DNA of 64,000 bases, taken from positions 7,936,001 through 8,000,000 of the forward strand of contig OU612065.1 of NCBI GenBank assembly GCA_914767715.1, in the 5' to 3' direction. The notes beneath the pieces are model-generated. The model saw only the letters and a list, made by a program, of their open reading frames with translations, did no database searches and had not been told where the DNA came from. Both the position numbers and the translations under genes were made by a program. Shown here piece by piece: positions 1-18,300 of the stretch (position 1 is its first letter; every line of letters starts with the position of its first letter). The stretch is from Membranipora membranacea (Eukaryota > Bryozoa > Gymnolaemata > Cheilostomatida > Membraniporidae).

Positions 1-38
1 TTCTAGAGAAATAATTTGCTGTTGATGTTTTTTATCAG

Positions 39-1084
39 ACAGTTTAACGCAGAAGAAGAGTCTGCTTGGGGTGACGAGGAGCCCACATATTATAATGAGG
101 GAGCAGAGATTGAAAACATACGTAAAGATTCATCTGCCAGCACGTCGTCTCAACCCCTGCCACCCCCTATCCCTCCGCTACCAGATCATTACTCAGCGCG
201 ACCAAGTAATCTACCACTGCCTGCTGAAGGTTTTCAGTCTAATGATAAGCCTGTCGCTAGCCCTCTGTATGAGAATACAGGCAAGAACGTACCAGATAAT
301 ACCTACTCATTAGCCGATGATGAGGCACTACAGCCAAGAGATAATTCACCGAGACATGAATCCTGGTTCCATGGAAAACTCTCCAGAAATGCAGTAAGTA
401 CTTTTTTTTATCTTAGATCTTCTCTGAAACCAATACAGCAGTTAACCTTCTCATCATATTCAATGCCCTAGTTTGTTTACCTTGCCGTCCTCTTAATGAG
501 GATACATGGTAATGATACATTGGTACTTGACAGGCCGAGAGGATGTTAACATGCGATGGAGAATTCCTGGTAAGAGAGAGCAGTAATAAGGCCGGACAGT
601 TTGTACTGAGCGGTATGAAGAGTGGATTAGTTGTTCATCTTTTACTGGTCGATCCTGAAGGCGTGGTAAGTAGCGATAACTTTATTATATCACTGTTGGT
701 TATAACGATGTGCTTCCACATACAAACCCAAAATATACCACAAAAAATACGTAATTGCCAGTTGTCGGCCACATACCTGAATTCTAATTTTAATTTGTTG
801 TCAATGGCTATGTGAGTGTTCTTATTGAATCCCATGCAACAATATAATATAAGAGAACAACTCAGCGACTTGTATTCTGTTCAACGCCTCTTACTGATAT
901 TGACATTTTAGTACCCACTTTTTAGTCATCACCTAAGACTGTCTCTCACATTTTGTAGGTTAGGACCAAAGACCGGACATTCGATAATGTCTCACATTTG
1001 ATATCATATCACAAAGACAATCTGGTACCTATTTTATCACAAGAAATAGAACTCTATCTCAGCTCTCCTATACTGCGAGGGTAG
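39..1084 (+). CDS. SHC: SHC-type adaptor protein, 3' part (CH1 linker and SH2 domain)
   Basis: This is the C-terminal part of an SHC adaptor, which links activated receptor tyrosine kinases to Grb2/Ras. Three exons are visible: 39-393, 534-665 and 959-1084, joined in frame and ending in TAG. The first begins at an acceptor (tttatcag), so the PTB domain and true start lie left of the window. The linker has EEPTYYNEG, matching the vertebrate YYN double tyrosine, and SPLYENTG, a second pYxN-type Grb2 site. It also has a proline-rich run (PLPPPIPPLP). The SH2 domain starts at ESWFHGKLSRNAAERML and contains the phosphotyrosine-binding FLVRES motif. It continues HLLLVDPEGVVRTKD and ends HLISYHKDNLVPI, a very close match to the SHC SH2. 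The assignment rests on family recognition; which vertebrate paralogue is nearest cannot be said. Confidence 0.92.
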
Positions 1085-1504
1085 AACTGATAACATGACT
1101 AAAGATACAGCTAAACAAAAAAGTATGATAGGCACCGCATCGTTTAGCACAGCTGAGTAAAACCAATTATATGTCTTGTCCACTTTACACCAAAACTTCC
1201 CATTAGCGCCATAGAAAAAAAGCAAAATTGAGCAAAGAGGAGATGTTGGCACAAGGAAGCCATCTTTCTCTTCAATCTGTAAGAGCCCACAGGCTATTAT
1301 ATGACTAGGACTACTTGCTATTGTCACCCTTGCCACATAATATTTATTAGATGCCTTAATCCATAATACATGCATTTTCCACTGTATTTTAAACATCTTT
1401 AAAATGATGTAAGAGCAGTGATTTGCGATCAAAGCCCTGCCATTGGAACATAGCGGTGAACAGCACACATGGTATTACTTTCTATAGAAGGTCCTCAAGC
1501 TTTT

Positions 1505-1510
1505 AATAAA
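1505..1510 (+). promoter_or_regulatory. Possible SHC polyadenylation signal
   Basis: A canonical AATAAA lies about 420 bases after the SHC stop codon on the same strand and is the first good hexamer seen. Placement is plausible but unsupported by transcript data. Confidence 0.4.
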
Positions 1511-1583
1511 ACATATTATTGTACTTTCTATTCACAAGATTATGCACAACATAGATTGTGACCATTTTGGATTTGGACTAGGA

Positions 1584-1616
1584 TATTATCTATATTATCT
1601 ATATTATCTATATTAT
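1584..1616. repeat. 9-bp tandem repeat, about 3.7 units
   Basis: The unit tattatcta is repeated head to tail, three full copies and a partial fourth. It is a simple minisatellite in the SHC 3' flank. Confidence 0.85.
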
Positions 1617-2336
1617 AAAACTGACTTCATTGCCTGTCTTCATTCGTTATATACATATCAACTTTTCATTCTCAATTTTTCATAAAGATTTTTGTCACAT
1701 TTGCACTGGTACAGTGTTGAGAATCATGGCTTTAATTAATTATTTGGAATAAATCGATTTAAATTATAAATCGCTGCCAAATATGATTATTATTGTAATC
1801 TATAGCATTTGAAACACATGAAAACTTGAAACTGGCTGGCTCTCATCAATGAACTCCCTCTTCATTGCTCTCATGGAGTCCACATCAATTCCATTTGAAC
1901 TTCATTCAAAGTGCCAAATAGATACAAGGGAACTGAACTTGATTCCCATGGTGATGAAACTTCGGCCAAGCCGCTTTGGATAGGACACTGCTCACATTCT
2001 AGTCTACTATTTCGTTTTTCTCCATTGCAATAAAATGCAATTATGTTTGTTTTCTAAGCATTTGTACCTCATATCATTGAGTGACTGACTGACTGACTGT
2101 GAATGCCGTCAACAGATTCGCATATACATGTATGATAAATCATATACAGGTATGATATATCATTTTTGTGATGTTGTCTCATCAACACTTTGTTATTTTA
2201 TGCTATATACAATCATTTATCACCGTTTTAATAATGAAAGATTGAATATTAATCACCAGTTCACCTTTAAATCACCCAAACTGAAAAAATTTGGAGATTG
2301 GGACAAACCATACTTGGTTTTATCAAGGATATTGGG

Positions 2337-2359
2337 ACCCTCCCTGTTGCAGGGAGGGT
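2337..2359. repeat. Perfect 10-bp hairpin
   Basis: Arms accctccctg and cagggagggt are exact reverse complements with a 3-base loop. It is one of many foldbacks in the non-coding parts of this window. Confidence 0.8.
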
Positions 2360-3084
2360 GGGATATATTTTCGGTCCAGTACCCATGATTGAGAGCAAAT
2401 ACTGAGCTTTGATTGGTCAATTTTTATGAATACAAGCTCTACCTCTCCCACCCTTCCTGCCTGTTGGAATGAACTGGTTTTATCATGTTATATTCCTGAG
2501 TTGTCTTCTATATTATATTTCTTAGACAACTTCTTATGTTATATTTTTTAGTGTGCTTTCTCTTCTGAACACAATATGTTTTATTTAACGGGCAATAAAA
2601 AAAAAACCTTTATGACATGATGAGATTACTCTTTAAATGGAGTGGGTTTCAGTGGGTTTATTGTGCTCTTTTTGGTCAACAGTATCTTCTGATTTTTAAG
2701 ATCAATTTTCTGTGTAATTAGGTTATTAGCCCAAGGAGACCTTGATCAGACATCACCAGTACAAACAGGACAGCTGACTTGATATATTCTCATATTACAT
2801 TCAATTTTGCCTCAAGGGACCTACGTAAACTGATAGTTGTTCATCGTTGACCACATGTGACTCGAATAAATTTTCTCTCTTCAAAACACAGCTCTCTGAT
2901 TGAATCAGAATAAGACATAATTTTCTTAGTTTGTTGGTTTGTTTTAGGTGTCATGTCGATACTAATGAGAGGACAACTTCTATATCATATGTTCTTCTTC
3001 CGAACACAATATGTGATGTCATCAAAAATTGTGACGCCCACTCCAAAACTAATGACGTTTATAGATTGTAGGGCACATTACTAG

Positions 3085-10440
<7,356 letters not shown>

Positions 10441-12025
10441 TCATGACACTGATGACCTGAACAAAACCTTAACTGCTGCTGAAAACCTTGACTAGTGATT
10501 CCAAATCGTATCAATACACATATAAACTCTATGTAGTAACCATTACGCAATCAAATTTAGTGTAGCAGATGAACTGCTTTACACGAAATTATGAGCTGTC
10601 ATTGGTTTGCTCATAAAACCGATTGATTGTTATTGTGCTCATAATTAACTCTCCTATTCATACTGGCTAGTTATTTTTATATCAATGGCTTGACATTCAC
10701 TTCACATATGCACAGGTCTAGTCTTTTTAGATCCAAGATTCTTAGGCAGTAAGCCAAACTATATGTTACGATGCGATATTTTCAGTACATGCTTTACGGT
10801 TCGCTTTCTGGTAAATCCCATAACCTTATGATAACGGCACTAAATTAAATGCCAATTTCTTTTTTAAGTTGGTGATTGTTGATTTGTATATAGTCTATAT
10901 AGATATAATGGGATTATTATTCCATAGCTTTCAAGTTGCATGACATGAATTTCTTTTTTAATATTTTCTATTTTTATGGGTTCCCCCACATCAGCTCATA
11001 TCATTTGTTGTGTTTATGAATGAAAGATGTAATGAATGTAATAAAAAACCTCCAGCAGTCTTACCTGCAATATCAATATATGACGGTTTGTCTTTTTCGT
11101 TCCTTGTTCTTCTATGTCTATAGAAAAACTGATGAGGAAAAGTGTCATATTTCCTCTATTTTGAGAGTCATGGCACTCAACCAAATTCCGTTGCGACGCA
11201 AAGTCCTAATTGACTTTCCTGTGCGCACCGTCATCTGCAGAAGAAAACCTCCATGTGACAGTCGAACAGACCAAACAATTTCTGTCTTGATATGGAAACT
11301 ACGTATTGCGGGGCCATAAATACAAGTCATTATCATATATTATATATTATGAACTTATTTTCAGACTTGACAGATCAGGCAAATCAGAACATGTTTTCTA
11401 TTAGCCTGTGAAAAGATTGCAATGGTGATAACGATAATGCATACATAATTCAATACAATGAAAAATACAAAATCAAACAACTATTATAAGACTGGTCAGG
11501 TTTCATATAAAAAGACTTTTGCCTAGAAGTGCTGAGCGGTGTCTGGGACGGGCCAGATGTTTGTGATTTCGCCACTTGTTGGGATCAGGGATAAAGTTAT
11601 GCAGCGGATGGCTAGAGCTAGATTCATCTCTTCCACTGTACTTTTGTACTGTGTATTGATAAATCTTTGATACCATAATTTATGCTGGTTTGGTCACTTG
11701 GTATTTAATAGATATACCGCTAAGTTATTGTTTACCTTAATATAAAATAGCTCTATTATAAGATATAAAATAAACCATTCTCCCTGAATAAACCAAGGAT
11801 GAACTCTTTTGAATCCAGAGCTGATGAGGAGACAGGCTGTTATTATTTGCCACGACTGCGTGGTTGAGTTATTATCTAATATAATATGGATAGTCTGGAA
11901 TCAATCCTGCGACAATGTCTGGGATTTACTTATCCTTTATCCCAAATTTGGAAAGGTTGCTTTCTGCTGGCTTACTAATGCTGTTCAGCTATTTGATTGC
12001 ATATGCACAAACTTTGAGGCTAGAA

Positions 12026-12148
12026 CTAGAACAATTTTGTTCCCTCTGTGGTGACGGAGAGATACTGCAAATGTTTGGTATCGAGGCGCCTCAATACCAA
12101 ACATTTGCAACACCCTCTGCCACCACAGAGGGAACAAACTTGTTCTAG
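12026..12148. repeat. Near-perfect loopless palindrome, about 123 bp
   Basis: The centre is the perfect palindrome gaggcgcctc (12083-12092). On each side about 55 bases pair with only a few mismatches, for example gcaaatgtttggtat against ataccaaacatttgc, and ttgttccctctgtggtg against caccacagagggaacaa. The ends are ctagaacaa and ttgttctag. It could be a small foldback element or the scar of a template-switch event. No gene is predicted. Confidence 0.85.
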
Positions 12149-13329
12149 GCTGGCACAGCGTTTACTTGACTTTACTATTGTGGTGTGTTATTTGCTTTGT
12201 CAGGCCTGTAGTTCTAGGGGAGGCACTGCCTCCATTAGAGAGGTAAATAAGATGGCCTAAAATCATTATAATTGAATATTCCATATCAGAATCAGCTCCT
12301 CCGGGATTTCCATTTGCTAATTATACACCTTATATTGCTTGGGAGGAACTAACATAACCCCTCCTGGTGATGCTTCGGAGTCGCCTCAACTTTTGCCTCC
12401 CCAACCATTTTTTCTTAACTACGTACGGCCCTGATTGTCCAATGAACTCTCTCTCAGTTCATTGCTTTGTCTTAATGCTGTCTTCTGTGGAAAATGTTTT
12501 TTGTCTTGTGCAATTTTTTTAATGTCTTATTAACTTCAAAGGAAATCCAATTCCTGATCCATTCAAGGAGATCCTTGATCTGATGAGGTTTTTGTCACAT
12601 TCATTCTTGAGTTGCTTACCCAGTAGCAGGGAGAAGACAACTATTGATCAAAGTAGTCCATGTTATTACTAAACCACAAAAGGTTGTGAACTGTCTGGCA
12701 AATACAGGTCACAACAGACTATACTATATTTTTATGGGTGGTAACTAATTATATCATTTACAAATGAGTTTTTATTCATAAAAATGCAAAGATAAATGTT
12801 TTGAAAATTCCTGATTGACTTATATTATACCAAATAAATTATAAAAATTAACACAATAATGTATTTCTATGAAGTTTTATTCAAAATCTAATAAATTTTA
12901 TCCACATAAACAAAGTAGCCAGACAGTCGGTCTCGTTCCATGCTCAGACACTGACTGTATTCACTGGCTGACTGATTGTCATCGAGGTGCCCTTTACTCA
13001 CTTGCTGTCCCACTTTTTAAATAAACAGCAACATCTATACAATAAGAAGTGTATGAATATTGAAGAAGAAAGGATAGTTTTGAGCACATCTTCTTAAGTA
13101 AGTCATTGAGTGAGTGTGATCAAGGAGTTAACTCTTTAGTTAGTCAGTCAGAGAGAAAGTCACTTTCTTTGCTTGCTTTGGTGTGAATGTGAAATCAAAC
13201 ACATATATATTTTAACATTTATTACCCTCACTTTAGTCAGTCTAATAGATAGTTGGTAAACAAAAACTTAGGAAGTATATAAAAGTAATTAACACTACTA
13301 CTTACTCACAGTCTAGTAGTATAAGCAAG

Positions 13330-13358
13330 CAAGGAGTTGGAAGCTCTCTAACTCCTTG
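13330..13358. repeat. 9-bp perfect foldback
   Basis: Arms caaggagtt and aactccttg are exact reverse complements separated by 11 bases. Confidence 0.65.
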
Positions 13359-13512
13359 GTACTAAGATGTTGAGAACCTATTTAATTTATTACTATACTC
13401 ACTGTTATACATTCATTGCTTCTCCCATAAGTAGTGTATAGCTCTAACTAAAACTTACTCTCAAAGGTTAGTTTTATTGAATAAGATAATAAATAAGATT
13501 CACAGCAAGCCC

Positions 13513-14171
13513 AGTTTCCTTACCTCAGTTTCCTTACCTCAGTTTCCTTACCTCAGTTTCCTTACCTCAGATGAGGTAGCACATCCTATTGATTTGTCGA
13601 AGAAATCGGTTTAGGGATGCCTCTAAATGTTAGGACCAGGGTTTAGACCAGGGAATGTGGTTTTAACAGCATGGCGCTGTTTAGGGTTGGGCGGTTTTCT
13701 GCCCTCTCATCTCACGGATTGTCCGAGGCAGGAAACTGGCGTGGTAAACACTTTTGTTTGTGGCCACAGAGTTAGGTTCACCTCTGGCGGCTGCTCTGGT
13801 GGTCATTGTAGCGTTTTCCCTGTCTTCGGTGATTTCATCGTATGCTTTAGAGAGAGCATGGTGTTGGTTCTCGTTCTGAAGAACTCTGGTGAGCAGACAC
13901 AGCCGATGATTTTTCCGCCTTTCTTCCAGTGACCCAATTTCTAGCTGATTCCTGGCTTCGGTCACACTCGTACCACGGCCCTTCAGGTTACCTATGAATC
14001 TGATGGCGTCATTTTGCACCAATTCTATCTTCTGTGCTGTTGTTTTGGTGGATGGGTCCCATACTGTGTCTGCGAATTCGAGGATTGGCCTACATAGGCT
14101 TGTGTATGCCAGTAGCTTGGCTTCCTTTGGTGCGCTATACATCAGATGTTTGATGCCTCCTAGGATTTTCC
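13513..14171 (-). mobile_element. LINE 3' end, copy 2 (inverted relative to copy 1)
   Basis: The minus strand encodes almost the same reverse-transcriptase C-terminus as the copy at 3493-4123 (KILGGIKHLMY, PKEAKLLAYTSLCRPILEF, RFIGNLKGRG). There are only a handful of amino-acid differences over about 155 residues. The same 3' UTR follows, then four 14-bp tail units. Similarity to copy 1 starts at almost the same point (ggaaaatcctaggagg) in both, although the upstream sequences differ. It is 5'-truncated and non-autonomous. Confidence 0.88.
13515..13570 (-). repeat. 14-bp tandem tail of LINE copy 2, four units
   Basis: On the + strand tttccttacctcag is repeated four times exactly. It is the reverse complement of the copy 1 tail unit and abuts the LINE 3' UTR. 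Confidence 0.95.
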
Positions 14172-15295
14172 TAGATTGATTGATTGAGTGCTTCCAAGGA
14201 GTTGACCTAGCCAAGGCGTTACTGCTTGGTTGGTTAACCTAACTCTACCTCTTTGTTGTTGTTGGTCCAGTGGTCAAGAGAGAGAAGGCTCCGACCACTA
14301 GGGAGCTCAAACACCTAGCTTGGACTTGCACAAACTGCAGAAGGCCTGTAATTTACATTCATTTCATGGTACATGTGGTTGGTATATATATAAATTCTCT
14401 ACCCTAACTATTGATGGTAATAGTTAGTTACAAAGAAACCCGAGTATACGAGTAGTAATGCATATATTCTTCACCTTAATTAATGTTTCTTTCATGCTCT
14501 ACCTACATCCATACAGGCTAATACCTTTAGGCCTAACATTGCATTGTATTCTGTTTCAGTATGTGTATTTGTTACTGAATTCAAGCAATCGATAGCCTCC
14601 GCCTTTGGTATGCACATAGGATGGGCTCCATGATGAGCTAGGGTCATTTGTGTGTGGAACCTGCCCAGCCTCCTAGTTTTCCACAAAATGTTGGTAACCC
14701 GTACCACTCAACATTCTCATCTTAGTCAATAAATACCTTGGGAATATGATATAATTTATCCAGAACATTATTTGGCACAGAGACAGTAGGCCTACTAGTA
14801 ATTGGTATCTTTGTCAGTTCTCTCTTTCGAACATGGCACAATTGTTGTAAGTAGGATGGTTTACCAAATATAATATTCCATAGTTTTGCTGAAGAAAGGA
14901 GCCCCATCAAATATTTCCAAAGTGGATGATTCGAGAATAAAATGTTTCCCCACTTGAACACCGAATGAGCAAGGTTTTGAACAAAGCAATAGCAAGGATT
15001 TGAGGGTTTAAGCCCTGCTTTTTCTCATAGATAAACTATGCAATCCATATATTAGCTACATTTCATAGGTATGAGCTCATCAATCATGAAGGATGGTAAA
15101 AGTGTTAAGTACTTTGAGTATTGACTAATGAGTGTTGTGAGTCACTAGTCTCCCCATACCTTCCCAGCTGGAGTGAGCCGCAGTCCTGAACAACTGGTAA
15201 ATCACCTGACATATCCCTCAGAGTATTGTTGCTGATTTGTTGTGTTGACAAATTGATTTTCAATTGATAGATTTTGATTTCCTGCTGAATATGGT

Positions 15296-15329
15296 CGGAG
15301 GCAGATAGTGACCGGAGGCAGATAGTGAC
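15296..15329 (+). repeat. 17-bp direct repeat just upstream of BMPR2 start
   Basis: The sequence cggaggcagatagtgac occurs twice head to tail, ending about 30 bases before the BMPR2 start codon, so it probably lies in the 5' UTR or core promoter. Any regulatory role is a guess. Confidence 0.7.
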
Positions 15330-15360
15330 CGTCACATTGTATGAAATCCTGCCGAGGAAA

Positions 15361-18300
15361 ATGGATACTAGTCAAAGACGTTACATAAGCTTAATTGCGC
15401 TAGTGCAGTTATTTGGTGAGTAGACTTTCTTGTATTAGAAGTTTACAGTGGCAACTGTGAAGGGTGGATGGCTTGTTAGTTGCGCCCACTTTAAAAGTAC
15501 ACCATTTCACGCTCGTAACTATTGTATCCTCATTGTCTCTCCAAGCCTGTCTGACCGCTCATTTATCACCATTGCTTTTAAACATTAAAATTTGCAAACT
15601 ATAAGGTCATGTTTACAAAAGTAACCGGTGATGAACGGCGTTTTTCCCTAAACCTATAATACAGTACAACTTAAAGTCAGCCAGTACCGCTGACTCAACC
15701 GTTGGTTTATTACTGTGCGAGATTTACTTATTTATCAAATATCTACACTGTCTACTTTCAGTGTTAGTAAAGTGTCAAGGAGGACTGTCTAGTAATTCTG
15801 ATGTGCAAATCGGACCAAGCAGACTGCAACAAGTAACATGCGCCCACTCTCCAGACACTCTTTATGGCGAAGAAGATTCAAAGAACACATTTGGTGGTTC
15901 GATGCAAACCCTCGGCAATGGTTCAGTTGTCTGTCAGGTCGAGGACGATGCAGTCAAACTTCTGTGTATCAGTGTGATGAAAATGAAGAATACCACTGAT
16001 GTGTATGGTAACATCACAAGAACTCTGGAGGTTACATTACAAAGTAAGCTTCGCAAAACATTACATCATTTCTATGTAATGTAAAATGTATAACTTGATC
16101 TGTGATTTCCAATGAGACATCCTATTCTGCTTGCCTGTAGCGAGAAATGTAAGAAGAGGCGGTAACAATCCATCGGAGAGAGATGACTGTTTGCTGTTAA
16201 ATTGTATGTGATCTGATATGTACATAATATCATCTCAACATCTCATTAATGAGTTTAGAATATGCACCAAACCATTGATTTCAGGATATAAAGATGATCT
16301 ATAAACCATTGATTAATTTTTCTAATGTCTAGACAGGATAAAAACTGGTCATAATTGTATACTGGATGGCCCGGTTACCGTGGTTACCAGACATGAGAGC
16401 TCTTGTCTGTCCATTTTATGATATTGTGTAATTTTTAATAGTGCTTCTGCTGTTGGTCTTTGAGGCAGTTTTGTGTGGTAAACTAAACCATAGACAAAGA
16501 TTATGAATATAAATATTACCCAGTGAATACCACAGGCAAAGATATTGGAATTGTCACCAGATACCGAGAATAAAGGTGAAAATATTCAAGTTTCATACAC
16601 CCGCTTCAACAAAAAAGGATTTCTGAATTTAGATCTAAAAGGCAGTCTCCCTCTTCAGTACAGGCCTTAGCAAATGTCCACATCAGTATTTAGTCTAGTA
16701 ATTATCTTACCAACATATTTTGTAAACTTTTTTATTTTTCTGTTGTAGATTGTTTTACCAAAGAAGCTATGGATAATACTGAGTGCAGCGGGCCAAATGA
16801 AAAATGTACCGACTGGCTCCTCAAAGGAAAGCCAGACAAAGATGGATACTGCTGCTGTACAGGGCATAACTGCAACAGAAAAGACAATCTTCAAATGCTG
16901 CCTTATGTTGAGCAGACAACAGTACCAATTATAGGTATATACTGGAAGGCTTATATTGTGTTCATTCATTAAACTCAGTTTCTGAAGATACAGCATTCCT
17001 GTGAGGCTGACCTTGCATGACACCATCCCATCTATTTATCATTGCTTCAATATTGCTGTATGATTCAGCCATTGTCATGGCCTATAGTTAATATGTTATA
17101 TGTTATTTCTGTGTTATGTTTTAGATCCAAATGGTGATGTAGCTAAGACCCAGGTAGTCGGATTGGTCGCAGGCCTGCTGACAACGCTGTTAATCTTCTC
17201 AGCTATAATCATAGCTGCATTCATCATATGTCGCAGAAGGAGCCAGAGGAAAAGACTAGCCATGACTAAGATGGCCCAGTGTAATGAGATGGGAATGTAC
17301 TCTGATGATCCACCAGATGTCAATTATGATGATATGAAGCTGGAGCTGTGCCTGCATCGCGGTAGATTCGGTGATGTGAGTTACTCGTGTATTAGATCTC
17401 TGTCATGGCCGGAAAAATATTCTATGATGCTTGAGTACTTTGCAGCTGACTGGAGTACTTTGCAGCTGATGTTTTAATCGCTGTTTATATTACGATGGCT
17501 AGCATTGTTAGTACATTTCCTTATCATCCATATGTTAAATCAAATTGTGAATGTATTTTCAGGTGTACAAAGCCAAATTGAACGATGATGATGTATGTGT
17601 GAAGTATTTCCATGCCCAGCAAAGGAATCTTTTTATCACAGAGAAGGAGATTTATGAGATTCTGGATCGTGATATCGGCTCTGTGGTAAAGTGTCTAGCT
17701 TGTGATGAGAGAACACATCCTGATGGTACTATACAGGTAGGCTGTAGAGGGATATGATGCCATCGGAAGTTATTTACACCATTTTCACCTCATGATCTCT
17801 CACTGACCGGATACTTCATGTGATAATGGTGTATTTACAAGTGTCAATCACTTGATGTAAATGGCTTTGCTGAATATTCATCTGTGTCTAAATGTAGTTC
17901 ACATCATATATCAGTACTCTGTGATAACATGTAGGCTGCTGTCTGACTGTTACTGGTAATGTCAAGCACCAGACTTCACACACCACTCACTGTCTGGTGA
18001 TTGCTGTTTGTCATGAACTTATGTTAATGTCACACTATGTTGTAGTACATGGTGATAATGGAGTATTTACCTTACGGATCACTGGCCTCTTACTTGAAGA
18101 CTCATATTCTAACATGGAGAGACATGTTCAGTCTGGCTAAATCAGCAGCTAACGGTCTTGGATATCTTCACGGAGAAACCTTTATAAATGGTATGATCAT
18201 CTAAATGGTTTGCGATGCGAGCACCAGATACAAGTTAATTGCATGCAAAGGCTTCTATAAATCTATCAGTCAGACTAAGCAAAAATGTGAAATCTAACTG

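Larger units (their letters stand above)
10441..15360. other. MAPKAPK2-BMPR2 intergenic region
   Basis: About 4.9 kb with no supportable gene. It contains the MAPKAPK2 3' UTR, a near-perfect 123-bp palindrome (12026-12148), small foldbacks, an inverted LINE 3' end (13513-14171), and the BMPR2 promoter and 5' UTR with a 17-bp direct repeat. Open frames near 11020-11336 and 14492-14961 have no recognisable domains or splice context. Confidence 0.6.

Noticed and set aside
1037-1468. 143-codon minus-strand open frame
   Set aside because: It overlaps the SHC last exon antisense, has no domain, no splice context and skewed hydrophobic content typical of chance frames.
11020-11336. Overlapping open frames downstream of MAPKAPK2
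   Set aside because: Neither strand shows a domain or exon context; probably 3' flank.
13627-13932. Plus-strand open frame over the second LINE copy
   Set aside because: It is antisense to the reverse-transcriptase frame and appears equally antisense in the other copy.
14310-14345. Short match to 33390-33411 (ctg(c/t)agtttgtgcaagtcca)
   Set aside because: Only about 20 bases agree and the flanks do not, too little to define a shared element.
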